Shown here: one piece after another, positions 35,331-48,093 of the stretch
Layout of the letters: every line of letters starts with the position of its first letter
How positions within the stretch are numbered: position 1 is the first letter of the stretch
Source: Platynereis dumerilii
Lineage: Eukaryota; Annelida; Polychaeta; Phyllodocida; Nereididae
Length of the DNA: 64,000 nt
Direction of reading: 5' to 3'
Assembly (NCBI GenBank): GCA_026936325.1
Contig: JAPTHN010000044.1
Location: 992,001 to 1,056,000, forward strand
Notes under the pieces: generated by a model
The model's input: only the letters and a program-made list of their open reading frames with translations
The model's database searches: none
Told to the model about the DNA's origin: nothing
Program-made: the position numbers and the translations under genes

Positions 35331-37129
35331 AACAATGGCGACGTTTTTTATGTACTAGAACAAGCACTTTTTCTTATTTTCAATTTGCAAACTGGCTTTG
35401 TCACATGATCGACAGTTTTCTGTTGGTCTCCTAATCTTCTTATTTGTACTTTTAGTCATTTAATTAGTTAGTTTTTTGTCACCTATGCTGCTAGATGTGA
35501 TAAGCACTGAATCAAACTGATTAACCATAACTGATACAAACAAAACATCTTTTTAAAAGTCAGTGACATCACACAACCAAGTTGAAAGTTAATTTTGAAA
35601 TGTTGGGACCGCTAATCCACAAACAGCTTTAAGACTCATTTTATGATAGATATTTTCTAGCACTGACTTTACGAGTTTAGAATCAAAAATTTTATATTAA
35701 ATTCCACAATATGACATGAGCATGAAATTTGTTATGGAACAGAAGCCCTAATCAAAAACTACTTGGTAATTTGACTGTGGGCTATTTCTGGGAAGTGCTG
35801 GACATGCAGATTCTCTGGAAGGTGGCATCAGACCATAATAAGACACATAGAGAAATTGTACAGCCCTGAATGATGTCATAACTATGAAGAAAATATATAA
35901 CCAGTTATCATGAGAGTAAATCCATTCAGTGACATTTGTGGACACACGGAAGTGTAATTTACGAAGAAAAAAAGAATGACTGAGAATGAGATAATCCCCT
36001 GTTAAACAGGTCTATCCTGGGTTACCAATATAAACTACGTGTAGAGCTGAGATATTGATTTTGATGTATATGCAAAGGTATGTAGCAATACAAATTTTGG
36101 CTTTCATCTTGTAGGCGAATCCCATCATAGACATTTGGAAGTGATAATTTACATCAATATATCAGCCAAAAAAGGATTATTCTCTGATATTGCTTTGAGG
36201 ATACATTGGCCGAGGGGGTTAATTTCATGGCACTGAGGGTTTGGCATTTGTTTTGTTTGATGCTTACGAAATCAGTAAGTTTAATAGGCTATTAAGCCAA
36301 TCCTCAATTTTGACTTCTCATTTTTTTGTAAGTTCTCTTCTAAATGAGTATCACTGATAATCAGTCACTTTCAGTGTGATTTTCGTGAAACGCTCAACTG
36401 AAAAATGAGTATAATGATCAAGAATTATTAGGGAAATCCATGACAATTTCACTAACAAATCTCTACCAATAATTAAAGCTCTTAGGAAGTACACATTTTC
36501 CTTCTATAATTAGTATATCCCTGTAACATGGACAACTCTATTCATATTCATATAAAAAAAGTAACAGATTTGTGCAAAGAATTTAGCGTTTCTGGCACTT
36601 GACACCACCTTTCTGGGAAAACTAAAGTAACTTCTTAAATTAATTTGATGTAGATATGTAGCCAGCATTATTGTCATCTGTAACAAAACTTAGCTCCTAA
36701 CACATCTTAAAATCCCACTGTGGTCATCCTTAAATATCACAAATGTCAAATAATTACCATATTTTTATTAAGACGGCCAATTTCCGAGCCTATTTAACAC
36801 AATTGTGCCATTCTCATGGGCCACACTCTCATATTATGTAAATACAAGAGTATTAGATGGGATCTATATATTCTTGGCTTCAAATATGATGTTTTCAAAG
36901 CAATATATAGTATCACATCTTCTGGAAAAAATTATACAGATATTGAGCAGTTGAAGCCTAAAATTACATTTTCGCAGGATGAGATACATCGTGGTTACAC
37001 CTATACTATGAGAAGCAGAATAGATCTGTCTACTTGCAGATGGTACAGAAAGATGCCTGACATCCATAGCTTTAATTTGATCAATACCATTCTTCAAACT
37101 GACAAATTTTCCTTTATGCAAAAATTTAA
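35331..37129. other. no gene seen
   Basis: AT-rich sequence with no recognised coding or repeat content; the 113-codon ORF at 36816-37157 runs into the foldback arm and is not supported. Confidence 0.35.
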
Positions 37130-37244
37130 AGGTCCATTTCTAAGGTTGCCATGGTAACAGCTGAAAATGAATTTATAAAAGTTATTTTTATCTGAGAAAA
37201 TGATTTTATATCATATTCATGTTTCTGTACAATCAACATAAGCC

Positions 37245-37345
37245 TAGGAGATCCGCCAAGAGCTGGATTCGAACCCTGGACCCAGCAATTGAAAGCCCAG
37301 CATGCTACAGCTAGACAACCCTCTCTCCCCCCCCCCGCATCTTAC
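37245..37345 (-). mobile_element. SINE inserted in the inner right arm of foldback 2
   Basis: The minus strand carries GGTTCGAATCC (37264-37274) and an A-box-like region ending near 37325, followed by a C-run. It interrupts the arm between the X-box cores at 37146 and 37431, so it is younger than the arm. Confidence 0.65.
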
Positions 37346-38675
37346 CAAATAACGTTAATGGATGAATGCAATGACAACTAATGATAATTTTCACTACAGT
37401 CTAATAGTATAATTTATTACACTTTATTGTGGTTACCATAGAAATAACAAAATTTATACTGTCTTTTAACTAAGATAATGTGTGCATTCATATACAACAT
37501 TGTTCATGTGTTATCTAATCTAAAATAAATTGAGGAATTGAGTATCCTGATGTGAAATCAAAGTTGAAACGGCTTTAAAAGGTACATTTTGATGGTTGCC
37601 ATGGTAACAAATTCATATAGACTCTAATGATAATTCTGCTTATTTCCTTTGTAATATACTTGTATTGATAAGTTGTTGTCAGGTTAATTAAAATGCACAT
37701 GATCAGTCAGATCTAAGGTCATACATTTTGTTTGTATGTGGAAAGGACAGCATATTTCAACTGTTGCCATGGTATCAATTAAAAACTGAATTTCTTAGTG
37801 TCAGGTTTTATCTCAGAAAATAATAGCATAATCATTTTTCATGTTTCTGCACAATAAAGACAAATTAGTTAGCTTGACAAAGCAGAGTTTTGTATTTTTT
37901 TGCTCAAATTGCAAAAAATTGCATTTTTCAATGGTTACCATGGTAACGGTAAGCAATTTATGAACTTAATATCTGTATTTGAGTTGGTACAATAATAATG
38001 TGCAACAACATATCATATTTGTCTGCTATTGAACCAGGTCAGGGGCCTGAGAGTAAAATTTAGATATTTTACTGGATATGACTTTCGTGTGTTTCTGTTG
38101 CCGTAGCAACATTAAATATAGTGTCATCCTAATAATTTTTTACAGGCAGCAAGAATGGAATATAATAGCTCTTATTCTGAAAAAAACTTGTCATTATACT
38201 TAATATTGTGTAAATGCAGCATTGCAGAACTTGTTGAAGTCAGTAATTTTCATGTAGTGCATCAGAAAATGGTTTCCATGGTAACAGAAATGTTTCATAA
38301 CCATAAATTACATGTGCCATTTGAAGGCCCCAGGCCTTCTAAAGATTTGACCCAAAAATGAAAATGCTGTGATTATTGTACAGACCTCCACATGAAAAGA
38401 AGGATACCATTACTGTTTCCCAGAATCTGTTGAAAATAGCACATCGTTGCCATGGTAACGCATTTATCTCAAAACTATACCACAATTTGATAGTACAACA
38501 ACCTGAATTTTGACGGGCAAGTTCCTGGCTACAAAATGGTACCAAATTTGTGATGTTGTCCGACGGGGCCCTACGAATCTCCTTAAATATTGCACTTTTT
38601 GGGACCTGGTCCCCAACTAGGTGATAAATGAGCAAATCTTGTGCATGTGCCAAACAAAAAGTGGCACCGTTTATA

Positions 38676-38742
38676 TGACGTCATTACTGAATGAGACACA
38701 ATGGTGATGACGTCACAACAAGCCTTGTAAGAGATGACGTCA
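38676..38742. promoter_or_regulatory. three TGACGTCA sites outside the right end of foldback 2
   Basis: Exact sites at 38676-38683, 38708-38715 and 38735-38742, followed by TATAAATAAACC near 38758. The order CRE cluster then TATA-like word resembles a promoter, but no ORF follows. Confidence 0.4.
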
Positions 38743-38866
38743 CTATTATGGCAAGCTATAAATAAACCAGGATTGCTGCATAACGTCACTTCACCAGCAG
38801 AGCAAGATTTATCAGAATATGACCAGACAGATTGTATAGATTAGATGCACCAGGGATAATATGATG

Positions 38867-39300
38867 ATGCCAAAGCATAGTGAGACCACAGGTGAAACAA
38901 TTGCAAAAAATCATCGAACCAAAATGCTAGATGAATCACCAATTGGCCTTTATAGTCACTGGCAAATGGCACTTAAAGAACTGCATTTTTTAAAAACCAA
39001 CAAATTCATACTTTTTTTCCAAACTTCGTTTCCCAGCTTTGTTTCCCCTAAAATTATTATCCTTTTTTTTATAAACCTCTTTCTTCCCCCTGAAAACTTT
39101 TTTTAAACATTTTCTCTTAAAATATTACCTTTCCACCCTATTTCTCTTTGTCCCAGTTTTTTTCTCCAAACTTTTTATTGAACAAACCTGAATACAAAAA
39201 TTAATTTCGAGAAATTAGTTTACATAATTACCAAGTACAATTCAGAGTCTTAAAATTTTTTTTTTTGCATTCAGGTAGTCCCGTCTTCATGCTTTGGCAT
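38867..39300. mobile_element. 434-bp repeat with ATGCCAAAGCAT inverted ends
   Basis: ATGCCAAAGCATAG at the left is mirrored by CTTCATGCTTTGGCAT at the right. The interior is T/C-rich with AACTTTTTTT-like iterations. A fragment of the same end is at 19111-19130. Confidence 0.55.
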
Positions 39301-39934
39301 TTACATATTAAGTTTCATTAGAACATGATTATTTGATTAGTTTGAAGAGCCCAAATATTTTCGACCAAGTTCGTTTTGCAAAGATTTATGATTCATTACA
39401 TATTTATCAATGATTCTTGCTGGTCAGCCAAGAATGTCTCACTGACAAACAATAATCATTTCATATTAAGATTATAGCTGTGGATATTGTGATTGATTAG
39501 CAAAATTCACGAAAATGTTCCTTGTGAAGTCATACACCAATGCACATTAAAACCCTATCATGGCGGAATGCTTCAAAAAGTAGGGGGGGGGGACCGGGCT
39601 CCGGGGCACCTTGTCTACGGCAATTTCAAGGAGGAAAAGGGGCATTTTCTGTATGCACGGGCCCAAAAGTGGGGGGGGACAGCCACATTTTGCATGTAGA
39701 GTGCTGCCACTATTTCCTACTGTGTCCATAGTAGGGGGGGCTTAGTCAGAAAATCGTTCACTTTATTACAATTTTATGAGGTTTTGGTTGTGGGTAGACA
39801 TGACCAAGACCTTTCAAAATCCACGAGACTGCCAAGCTGATTTCACCCCCTGGTGGCCGTATTTGGCAAATCCAATATGGCCGCCATCGGATTTTGCCGA
39901 TTTGGAACTTTTCAACCTGGCATCATAAATACTT
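39301..39934. other. no gene; G-run segments
   Basis: Poly-G runs near 39583, 39671 and 39735 suggest a decayed repeat. No edges found. Confidence 0.3.
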
Positions 39935-40200
39935 GTGTGATACCTCTGGTTTAGGGTTTTCTTGACTGAGGAATTCATTTTTGCCATCAGTTTGGTGATT
40001 TGAGTAATTCTGGTGGCCATATCATACAAATTCAAGATGTTCGTGCTAATATTTGGCAGACTGACATAACTTTTTAACTAAGCGTCGCATATTCTCATAT
40101 GATACCTCTATTTTGGGGTTTTAATGAGCAAGGAATTCATTTTTTGCATTCTTTGTTTGATTGGAGCACCCCTGGTGGCCCTATTAGATTCTAACAATGT
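39935..40200 (+). repeat. two-copy tandem repeat, about 163-bp period
   Basis: ATACCTCTRTTTTRGGGTTTT followed by GAGGAATTCATTTTTGC-type text and CTGGTGGCC occurs twice in the same direction; a further CTGGTGGCC lies upstream near 39850. Confidence 0.6.
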
Positions 40201-40844
40201 GTTTTTGAGTCAATGGAAACCAGTACATGTATTCTGTAGCACTGAACAAAGTATTGTAGACCTCAAGATTTTGAATTGAGACCCTTTTTTATGTATTTTT
40301 ATCTTTGAATATACTTATTATTTAATTTGCATTGCAAGATCAATTAATTAATGGGGAGAGTATAGGTGAATCTCTTTACTTTTTAGCTATCTGGCATCTT
40401 TCCACTCAAAGAACAACTTCTTGGGACTTTGCACAACGGAGGGACGATGCAATGTCAATGACCATCAGGCATAAATATTATTCATTTTAGCACAAAACCT
40501 TATCCATTTTAGCAACCAGATATCCATTGCAGACTCTCACTTGAGCTGTAGGCACTGCTTGGATTTTCAACTTCAAAACTGATAATTGAAGAAATCAATA
40601 TACCATCAAATAAGATGCAGTGGGACATTATGTTGGAGGGCCGTCCACTTGCAATTGTGTCTCTCACCGATAAAAGAAAACGATGAAATACTTGCATTCG
40701 CCCTTTCTTGGAAAACAAAAATGTAATGTCAATCCATGCATTTAGCACCCTCTCCAAACTTGGAGGTGAAAGTCCAGAGTGTTACTTGGACTAAATTATG
40801 CAATCTCTTATCCTAGCATTGATATAGCGCCTAGCTCCCAGAAT

Positions 40845-41344
40845 NNNNNNNNNNNNNNNNNNNNNNNNNNNNNNNNNNNNNNNNNNNNNNNNNNNNNNNN
40901 NNNNNNNNNNNNNNNNNNNNNNNNNNNNNNNNNNNNNNNNNNNNNNNNNNNNNNNNNNNNNNNNNNNNNNNNNNNNNNNNNNNNNNNNNNNNNNNNNNNN
41001 NNNNNNNNNNNNNNNNNNNNNNNNNNNNNNNNNNNNNNNNNNNNNNNNNNNNNNNNNNNNNNNNNNNNNNNNNNNNNNNNNNNNNNNNNNNNNNNNNNNN
41101 NNNNNNNNNNNNNNNNNNNNNNNNNNNNNNNNNNNNNNNNNNNNNNNNNNNNNNNNNNNNNNNNNNNNNNNNNNNNNNNNNNNNNNNNNNNNNNNNNNNN
41201 NNNNNNNNNNNNNNNNNNNNNNNNNNNNNNNNNNNNNNNNNNNNNNNNNNNNNNNNNNNNNNNNNNNNNNNNNNNNNNNNNNNNNNNNNNNNNNNNNNNN
41301 NNNNNNNNNNNNNNNNNNNNNNNNNNNNNNNNNNNNNNNNNNNN
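40845..41344. other. assembly gap of 500 N
   Basis: A run of exactly 500 unknown bases, probably a placeholder length. ORFs drawn across it are meaningless. Confidence 0.99.
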
Positions 41345-44300
41345 CCAGATAGCCACAGATCGATGCTAATACTAGACTAATCCCCTGGACACTCTCTCAT
41401 AGTCTGATATATTACTACTCTTCTGGCTGTGTACTACGGTGGACATCTGTATTGTGCCATGTAATATATCTGTTACAACATCCGTCCAAGAGATTCCAGT
41501 CATACCTTTTGCACTTGTGATATTCCAACCAAGCCATATTCTAAAATTTAAGCCCATATGGATGGTATAGTGTTTACAATTCACATGTACCCATCAATAA
41601 CCCACAACATTCGACCAGGATGGGTCATAGTATTGACCAAATGTATTATAAAACATAAACTTATTTAGAGGTTAAATCAGGATTGGTTTTGCATCATAAT
41701 TATTACATGTACCTGATTACTATCACCAGTCTTGGTTTGAAGGATTTATAAAATTGATCCGATCAGACAACAATTTGCCAACGCCAATACTGAACCCAGT
41801 ATGTGCTATTGCACATCTCAAATGAGTCCATCTTATCTTCCATGTGTAGTACTGCAACATTGTGATTCCTGAGCTTGGCAGTAATACATCAGTGACCTAC
41901 TGGCCTTCCCATCCCAGAGCAGGTGTAATCACACAGGTAGCTAATGACAAATGGCTGTCCATTGACAACAATAAGAAAATGCCTGGCAGCCCAGATATCT
42001 TTATGACGTCACAGACCAAAAATAGACAAATGGCCTTGACTGAATTTCATCATGATTGGAGAATCCATAATTGCATAGACCTAATTCTTGGAATTATCAG
42101 GAATGTGGATACGTTCGTCCACTTGGGAAATGGGAAGGTCTTGACCGACAACAACAAATTGATGCAGGTGATTTCATAAATGGGGAGGTGTAGGTCCTGA
42201 CTCCAACCAAGATAATTGAATATTTGGCATTTTCATAGAATTTGGTTTGTAAGTCAAGTTCTTTTACACACATTCATTGCGTTGCGTGGTGCTTTTCAGT
42301 GGTAAATAAAGACTCCACAAGTGCTCTGTGTGCCTTCTGCTTGAAGCAATGCTCTTTTCAACCATCCTTTTGACCAGACAGTGCCTGTGAACAGTTTGCA
42401 GTTTTCAATTGTACATGTTGTTCTTCATATTCATAACTTCCAGGCTACTGCTGAATTTTAGCAATTTTTGGTCCGGGAGATTATCTCAGATCATCTGGTC
42501 CATACAACATTAATGTCACGACTGTCGCGCAGTCCACTCGTGTTTTCCATATGCTTGACAGTTCCATTACGATTACATGGCCGGAGTAGGTTTCCTGTCA
42601 GACCATGATCTATGGTACTTCATCGCAGCTTTCCGGTTTGGTTTCATAAAAATGGCCAAGCATTGTCCTGTGCGACTCCTGTCTAAAGGCCAAAACAATG
42701 GGGAATATGATGTCATTCTGTTTTCATTGCTGTTGATGGCTTTATATGAAGAAAATTGTTTCAGCTGAAACCATTATGAAACAGTTGATACTCGCATAAT
42801 GTGGTTGGTTATATGTCATAGTTCCATCACAATTTTCTCAAATGCTTTAAAATATTTTTGAGAAGTCACTTAAGTGGGTAAATCTAGGCACTTGTCAATG
42901 TCAAGAAATGTCACAAGGAAAGCTTCATGTAGTGACTTATGCAATGTTTTTCAGAACTTTGTAAAATGTTGGTTTCTGCACCTTTTCCAAGAAGTTGATT
43001 ACTCACATCTCATAGCTCCAGTGCATATGACTAGCAAGTCCTTGGCGGCTTGGCCCCTGATTCCATTGATTGCAAATTAAAATATTTACTCCTTTGCTTC
43101 TCTACCAGAAAATTAATACATGTATGTATTTTGGAATTCAGCTGATAAATACTCTTTAGTCTTTTCGATGTTCCGGAGTCATTGCCTTGGCCATGTGAAT
43201 GGCTGTGCATATCAAGGCAGCAAGGCTACTTCTCTTCCTGAACATGTATTATGCACACGTATTGCAAATAGTGCGAATATTTCCTTGGGACTTGCTTGGA
43301 ACCTTCGCTTTCTCCATTCCAACTTCTACTTGGCAAGTTGGCATTGTCCTCGAATACAAGTTGCCATGAAATCACTGTTGATCCAGGGTTGAAGTGTGTG
43401 AGATCAATAGACTTGCATAAGCAGCATAACCATGAAAAATCAAGGCCCTGGTGATATAAGGTTGGTTCACAATTATGTATGGACTGTGCAGCCTTATAAA
43501 TGGCAACCTTATAAATATTGTCGACTGTTATGCACTGATATATATACTGTCAGTTGTTACAGATAAACTGTCAGATAGTACTATTTATGCTATGTAGATT
43601 ACATACTTTACGAGAAATCTGTAGCCTCGCTGATTTTGGGACCTTGGTGTTTATTGCCCATATATATACGTACATGATGTACTTAGATGTAAACTTAAGT
43701 AATATTCACATTCAAGTGTCCTGAAGGGTTTTTCATGCATTTTGCGGTACGATAAAGTTTTTTTCGGATTTTATTTTTGAGATGTTGTCCTTGTGAATTA
43801 GCACACCAAGACCTTGCCTCAAGAATCAAGATGTAGAGTTGTAGCTCCTCAAATGATGTCCCTCTTTGATGTATCCTTGCTTCATTGATGTGTGGCATTG
43901 TGTACATCTATCCTTCACTGATGTATCTTCCATGATGATTGATGTTTCCACAAGTGATATCCGGAGAGGTGTGTCCTTGGCCAGGGCAAGTTCCATGATA
44001 AGGTCCATGACTCCTGCCTCCAACTCTAGCCTCAAGAAGAGACTGAAGAGTGGAGCAATATAGATTAGTGTTACCCTACAGCATTTTCCAATTAGTATTT
44101 CTTCACTTAAGGTGGCTCGCTACTCATGTAAAATGGTCATTTACGCACATTTCCGCGCAGCCAGGCAGGCCCAATTTGCTCGCCAGGGGTCGTTCCTCCC
44201 ACCTTTGCCTTCACTAGATCGGCCATGGGGCCGATCGCATCATGCGCATACTAATTAGGCGCTGACACAATTTTGTGACTTAGTTTATTAAACTAAAGAT

Positions 44301-44491
44301 GCCGAAGTTGCCAATGACCCTATATAGTGCTGTTCCTATCTCCATAAACGAAAGTGACAGTTAAATCCACTGAAATTACGTGCAAGTGGAGATCAACTTG
44401 CCTGAGGCAGAAGATAATCCCAGCCGAAGTGCAGTCATTTCAAAACATCAGATTCATTCTCGTGCACGTGCAGGCCTGTTAGCTGGGGGGA
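41345..44491. other. 3.1 kb with no recognised feature
   Basis: Several ORFs of 60-105 codons show no known motif, and I could not build a multi-exon model. One TGACGTCA at 42004-42011. This is the longest repeat-poor stretch, so exons of an unknown gene cannot be excluded. Confidence 0.4.
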
Positions 44492-46899
44492 CGGTCAAAA
44501 CGGCCAAAATCAAGACGGCCAATTATCCACGACGGCCACTTCCAATGACGGCCACCAGGGGGGACGGCCAATCGCTAAGACGGCCACCACCCAGAACGGC
44601 CAAAACAATAATTTGAGTCATTTAGTTTGGTTTTTTTCTTGCATAATTTAATAAAGCAATTGTATCAATATCAAATGTTGTTTGTGCTTTTAATAAATTA
44701 GTTAAACTGATTTCAATTGAAGTGTCAAGCAAGTTGCTCATCTGTGATCCTTAATGAAGGAAACCAAAAGCAATTAATTACAATCCAGCGACTCTTATAA
44801 TGAACACAATAATAATCAATTGGCTATTAATTGCAACTAGATTTTGTGCCAAAAACATATTAAATATATATATATTTTTTTAAGGCTAAGACACTGCTAT
44901 CTACTAGAAAACGGCAAGAGTATTTGATTTGTGCAGCAATATTTGATTGTGTGCAATTAATTACTGAGCTTTTAAAACCAAATGATGTACTAGTTTTTAT
45001 TTTATAATAAAATATCTCTTTGCCTATATATATTATGACATAACAATTTCTACTTAATATTTTGTTCTTATGGTTAATTACTGACAGCAGACATGCAGTC
45101 TGGAGAAGATGTTCATCATTCATTGTTCCAAAAAAGGTGTGAAGTTGAATTACGTTGCATTGACGCTGTTGTTTGTTTAATTGAACAATGAATTGCATGA
45201 TAAGAGAAAGCATGTCAAGTTAATTGTATGTTCAGCAATTAAAGGAATGGGGAAAGCGAAGAATAAATAAATGTCAACGTCATTAAATTATTCTTTATTA
45301 AATTATTAATCCATCTCGATCTTCTGCCTTTTTTATTCCAAGAAACTGTATACGTTCATATCGCAAATAAAACATGAACATTCACATTGAGCAACAATTC
45401 ATGATTGCAGATAAAATTAAGTTACTAGGTAAATCTCTGATTCAGAATTAGTTAACATCATGAAATATAAAAAAAAGGAAACACACCAGTGCATTCATTC
45501 TCCTTCCTATTACTCAAAAATATGTTTGCAGTCTCTGTGATATTTTTTTGTTGTGAGCCCATCTGCCATCAAAAGCCTACATTATACTGTTTGTTAATAT
45601 GTATTTGCAAGTCCATGGATTAAATTAAACAGACTCAGTTCTGGAAAACTCAGTTCTAAAGAAGATATAGGTCTAAAGTAGAAGAAAAGAAGGCTCAAGG
45701 GAATAAAAGAAAGGAATGAAGATAAAGATAGGAACGAAGAAAAAGAAAGAAACAAATTATCGACAATCAACAATTTTGTTCATTGGCATTACTGGGTCTG
45801 TATGTGACCTGCAATTTCCCGACAATGAAGTGAATGAACCATATAGGCCCTAGAAGATTTTTCTGTCAACGAGAATTTCCAAGTTCCAGACGAAATCAAT
45901 ATATATATATATAAAGTGTTTATTTCATACACAAATACAATTTGGTATACAGCGTAGTATTGATAAAAATAAAGAGGGTACATAAACTGGTAAAAGCAAT
46001 TTAGTTAGTACATAAAAACGTTAAAATAGTAGACAGTTCTTCATCATTAAAACCAGATATTACATTATGTCTGATTTCTAGAATCTGTTTTGCACGCAAT
46101 ATATCACATTCGTTTTGTTTAAAATAAAATTTCTCTTTAATAGCAGAGTCATTAAAACCGATGAAAGTTTTGATATCACAGTTAACATTTCTACAGACTA
46201 TCTGGATGTTAGCACCAATTGTAGAATTAGCTTTTCTTACACTTAACTTAGCCAAATATTTTATTTTGGCATTTTTAGAAACTAACATTGATTGTATTAT
46301 TTTGACAATTCTAATCTGTATTTGATCATATGCACTCAATGTATTCATCAAAATTGGCAGTAGTTTAGTGTGCGTACAATTAGGCAATTTAAGAATTCTT
46401 CTTACACATCTGTTCCACTTTACTTGAAAATCTTTTGCACACCGATCTGATAAGTTCCAGCTCTGACAGCCATAAAAGTGGGCACATTTCGAATTAAACA
46501 CAGTTCTAACAATTTCATCACTACAATTACCTAATGTGGACACAATATAGTTTACTCTTTGAACAAGATCATGTTTTTTCTTATATGATGGATATTGTTG
46601 CTTTGAGAAAAATAAAGATGTGAATCTGAAATCTCGGCTTTAATTCTGCTTAAAAGTAACTTAATTGTGCTGTGATTATTTGTTGTCAATTAGTGATTAA
46701 TATAGGCCTAAATCCGAGAAAAATAAGAGCAACAAATAAGAATAAGTCAGGTAATAAACTCTATAATATATTTATTGGCCGTTTTGGGGGTTGGCCGTCC
46801 TAAATTTGGCCGTTTTGGGCGGTGGCCGTCCTAAATTTGGCCGTTCTGGTTAGTGGCCGTCGTAGAATTGGCCGTTTTGGGTGTTGGCCGTTATGACTG
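44492..46899. mobile_element. 2.4-kb foldback element with iterated ACGGCCA ends
   Basis: The left end has seven ACGGCCA words at 15-17-bp spacing (44499-44600). The right end has eight TGGCCGT words at 15-16-bp spacing (46778-46890), inverted. Outer edges CGGTCAAAACGGCCA and CAGTCATAACGGCCA pair. The centre is AT-rich with a LINE fragment and no transposase. Inverted ends made of ~15-bp iterations recall sea urchin TU-type foldback elements; identity is not claimed. Confidence 0.75.
45899..46605 (-). mobile_element. 5'-truncated LINE, end of reverse transcriptase ORF and 3' UTR
   Basis: The minus-strand peptide (from about 46600, and 46543-46001) has HFYGCQSWNLSD and WNRCVRRILKLPNCTH, the conserved C-terminal block of Jockey/CR1-type polymerases. 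The 3' end lies left with AATAAA and a (TA)n tail at 45899-45913. Only the last ~200 codons remain. Confidence 0.85.
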
Positions 46900-46919
46900 T
46901 ACTCCGTTATTATTAAGCA

Positions 46920-47050
46920 GGCCCTCCACTATCAGACAAAACTGTTGCAGACGTGTCCACAACAATTTTGTCTGGCAGTGTGTGCAGACAGCTGTCGGAG
47001 ACAGTCTGTCTTGCACTTGTCTGCAACATGTCCCAGACAAAACACAGTTG
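46920..47050 (+). mobile_element. MITE end sharing 33 exact bases with 63854-63886
   Basis: 46920-46952 is the exact complement of 63854-63886. Both continue with related GTCTGAGAC / CAGACAAGT words, so they are two copies of one inverted-repeat family and not the ends of one element. The other end of this copy is not clear. Confidence 0.55.
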
Positions 47051-47522
47051 GCAGGTGCTCTCTGCTCATTCAGCCATACAGCCCTGGATGTTAATTTTGA
47101 CTTATTAGTAGGCCTAAACTTCGTTTTTCGATGGTCAAACGACCCTCAAAGTTCCATCATTGCTGCTTGTATTGCAGTGATTTTCAAAGCAGTGACAGTG
47201 ACGTCATTGAAACAATTGTACTATGACGTCATAGTATGATAGTCATGGCTGTGGACGTAGTTAGGCCTACTGTACATAGTAGTACTGACATCAGTGTTTC
47301 AACGAGATTAATTTCAAGGCTGTGTGCACTGTGTAAATATAACGGCGCCAGCAAAAGGAAAAATAAAGACATAGGCCTACATGCAATAAACGCAGTGTGT
47401 TTATCAAATAAATCCATGTAATTTTTTACTTTTAAACAAGACAGGTTCACGACCTCTTATTACAGAGCAACAAAATGTAGGTAAATGTAGGGAAATTATT
47501 TTCTAGACATCAACAAAGTCAG
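47051..47522. other. no gene; two TGACGTCA sites
   Basis: Exact TGACGTCA at 47199-47206 and 47224-47231, 25 bp apart. No coding exon recognised. Confidence 0.4.
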
Positions 47523-47893
47523 CAGTGGTCGAAATAGCCCATGTCACTTTGGGGGGTCAGTCACTGGCAAGGCCTGAAGGGTCAAAGCTTTTTGGCTGGA
47601 GGTCCGTGGGCCTTCGGAGGTCCGCGGGCCATGGGAGGCCCCCAGAAGTTGAGGGGTTTCAGAAAGGACTACCTGTACTCTGATAAGATTTCTGGGTGTT
47701 TTAAGCCTGTATTATCCTTGAAAATTACTTTTGAAGACCCCATTTCTGGATTAAATCCTGCATATATATGTGAGGGGTTTTTTGGGACCCCCCCCCCCCT
47801 TGGTCCCTCTAAAAAATGTATTTGAGGGGGTGCTTAGCATTTGAGGGGGTCAAAACCCCCTTGATCCCCCCCCCCTAATTTCGAAAACTGACG
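47523..47893. mobile_element. possible MITE with C/G-run ends
   Basis: CAGTGGTCGAAATAG at the left and the complement of CTAATTTCGAAAACTG at the right resemble hAT-type ends. Flanking ACAAAGTC / ACGAAGTG is only a partial match, so the duplication is unproven. Confidence 0.4.
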
Positions 47894-48093
47894 AAGTGTC
47901 TGCATTGTGTTGCTCCCAACTGTGACCTTTCATGATAAATTACGTTATAAAATGATTAGGCCTACCCTTTTTAAAAACGTTTTAATTAATTAATCTGGAT
48001 TTAATTCACCAGATCATTGGAAAATGAAGCAATTGCATCATCTCTGCTTCTGTGTGTCATAGAAACGTGCAGTCTTTTGCAGGTTAGATTCAA

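Larger units (their letters stand above)
28140..38570. mobile_element. giant foldback structure 2 with ~165-bp X-box-bearing arms
   Basis: The left arm (about 28140-29345) and right arm (about 37130-38570) are inverted copies, sharing for example CGGACAACATCACAAATTTG near both outer ends and the GATGAATGCAAYGACAACTA region at the inner ends. Cores of the GTTACCATGGTAAC type recur at 28265, 28441, 28616, 28780, 28948, 29107, 29259 and, mirrored, at 38446, 38271, 38095, 37934, 37760, 37593, 37431, with one more at 37146. A word near both right outer ends (CTCCTTAAATATTG at 27909 and 38580) links this structure to foldback 1. The 8-kb centre is a patchwork of other repeats, so this may be one element enlarged by insertions or two facing arrays. 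Confidence 0.65.

Noticed and set aside
40779-41369. ORFs on both strands across 40.8-41.4 kb
   Set aside because: They consist almost only of unknown bases in the assembly gap.
41862-42179. 105-codon ORF as a host exon
   Set aside because: No family motif and no convincing splice sites that join it to neighbours.
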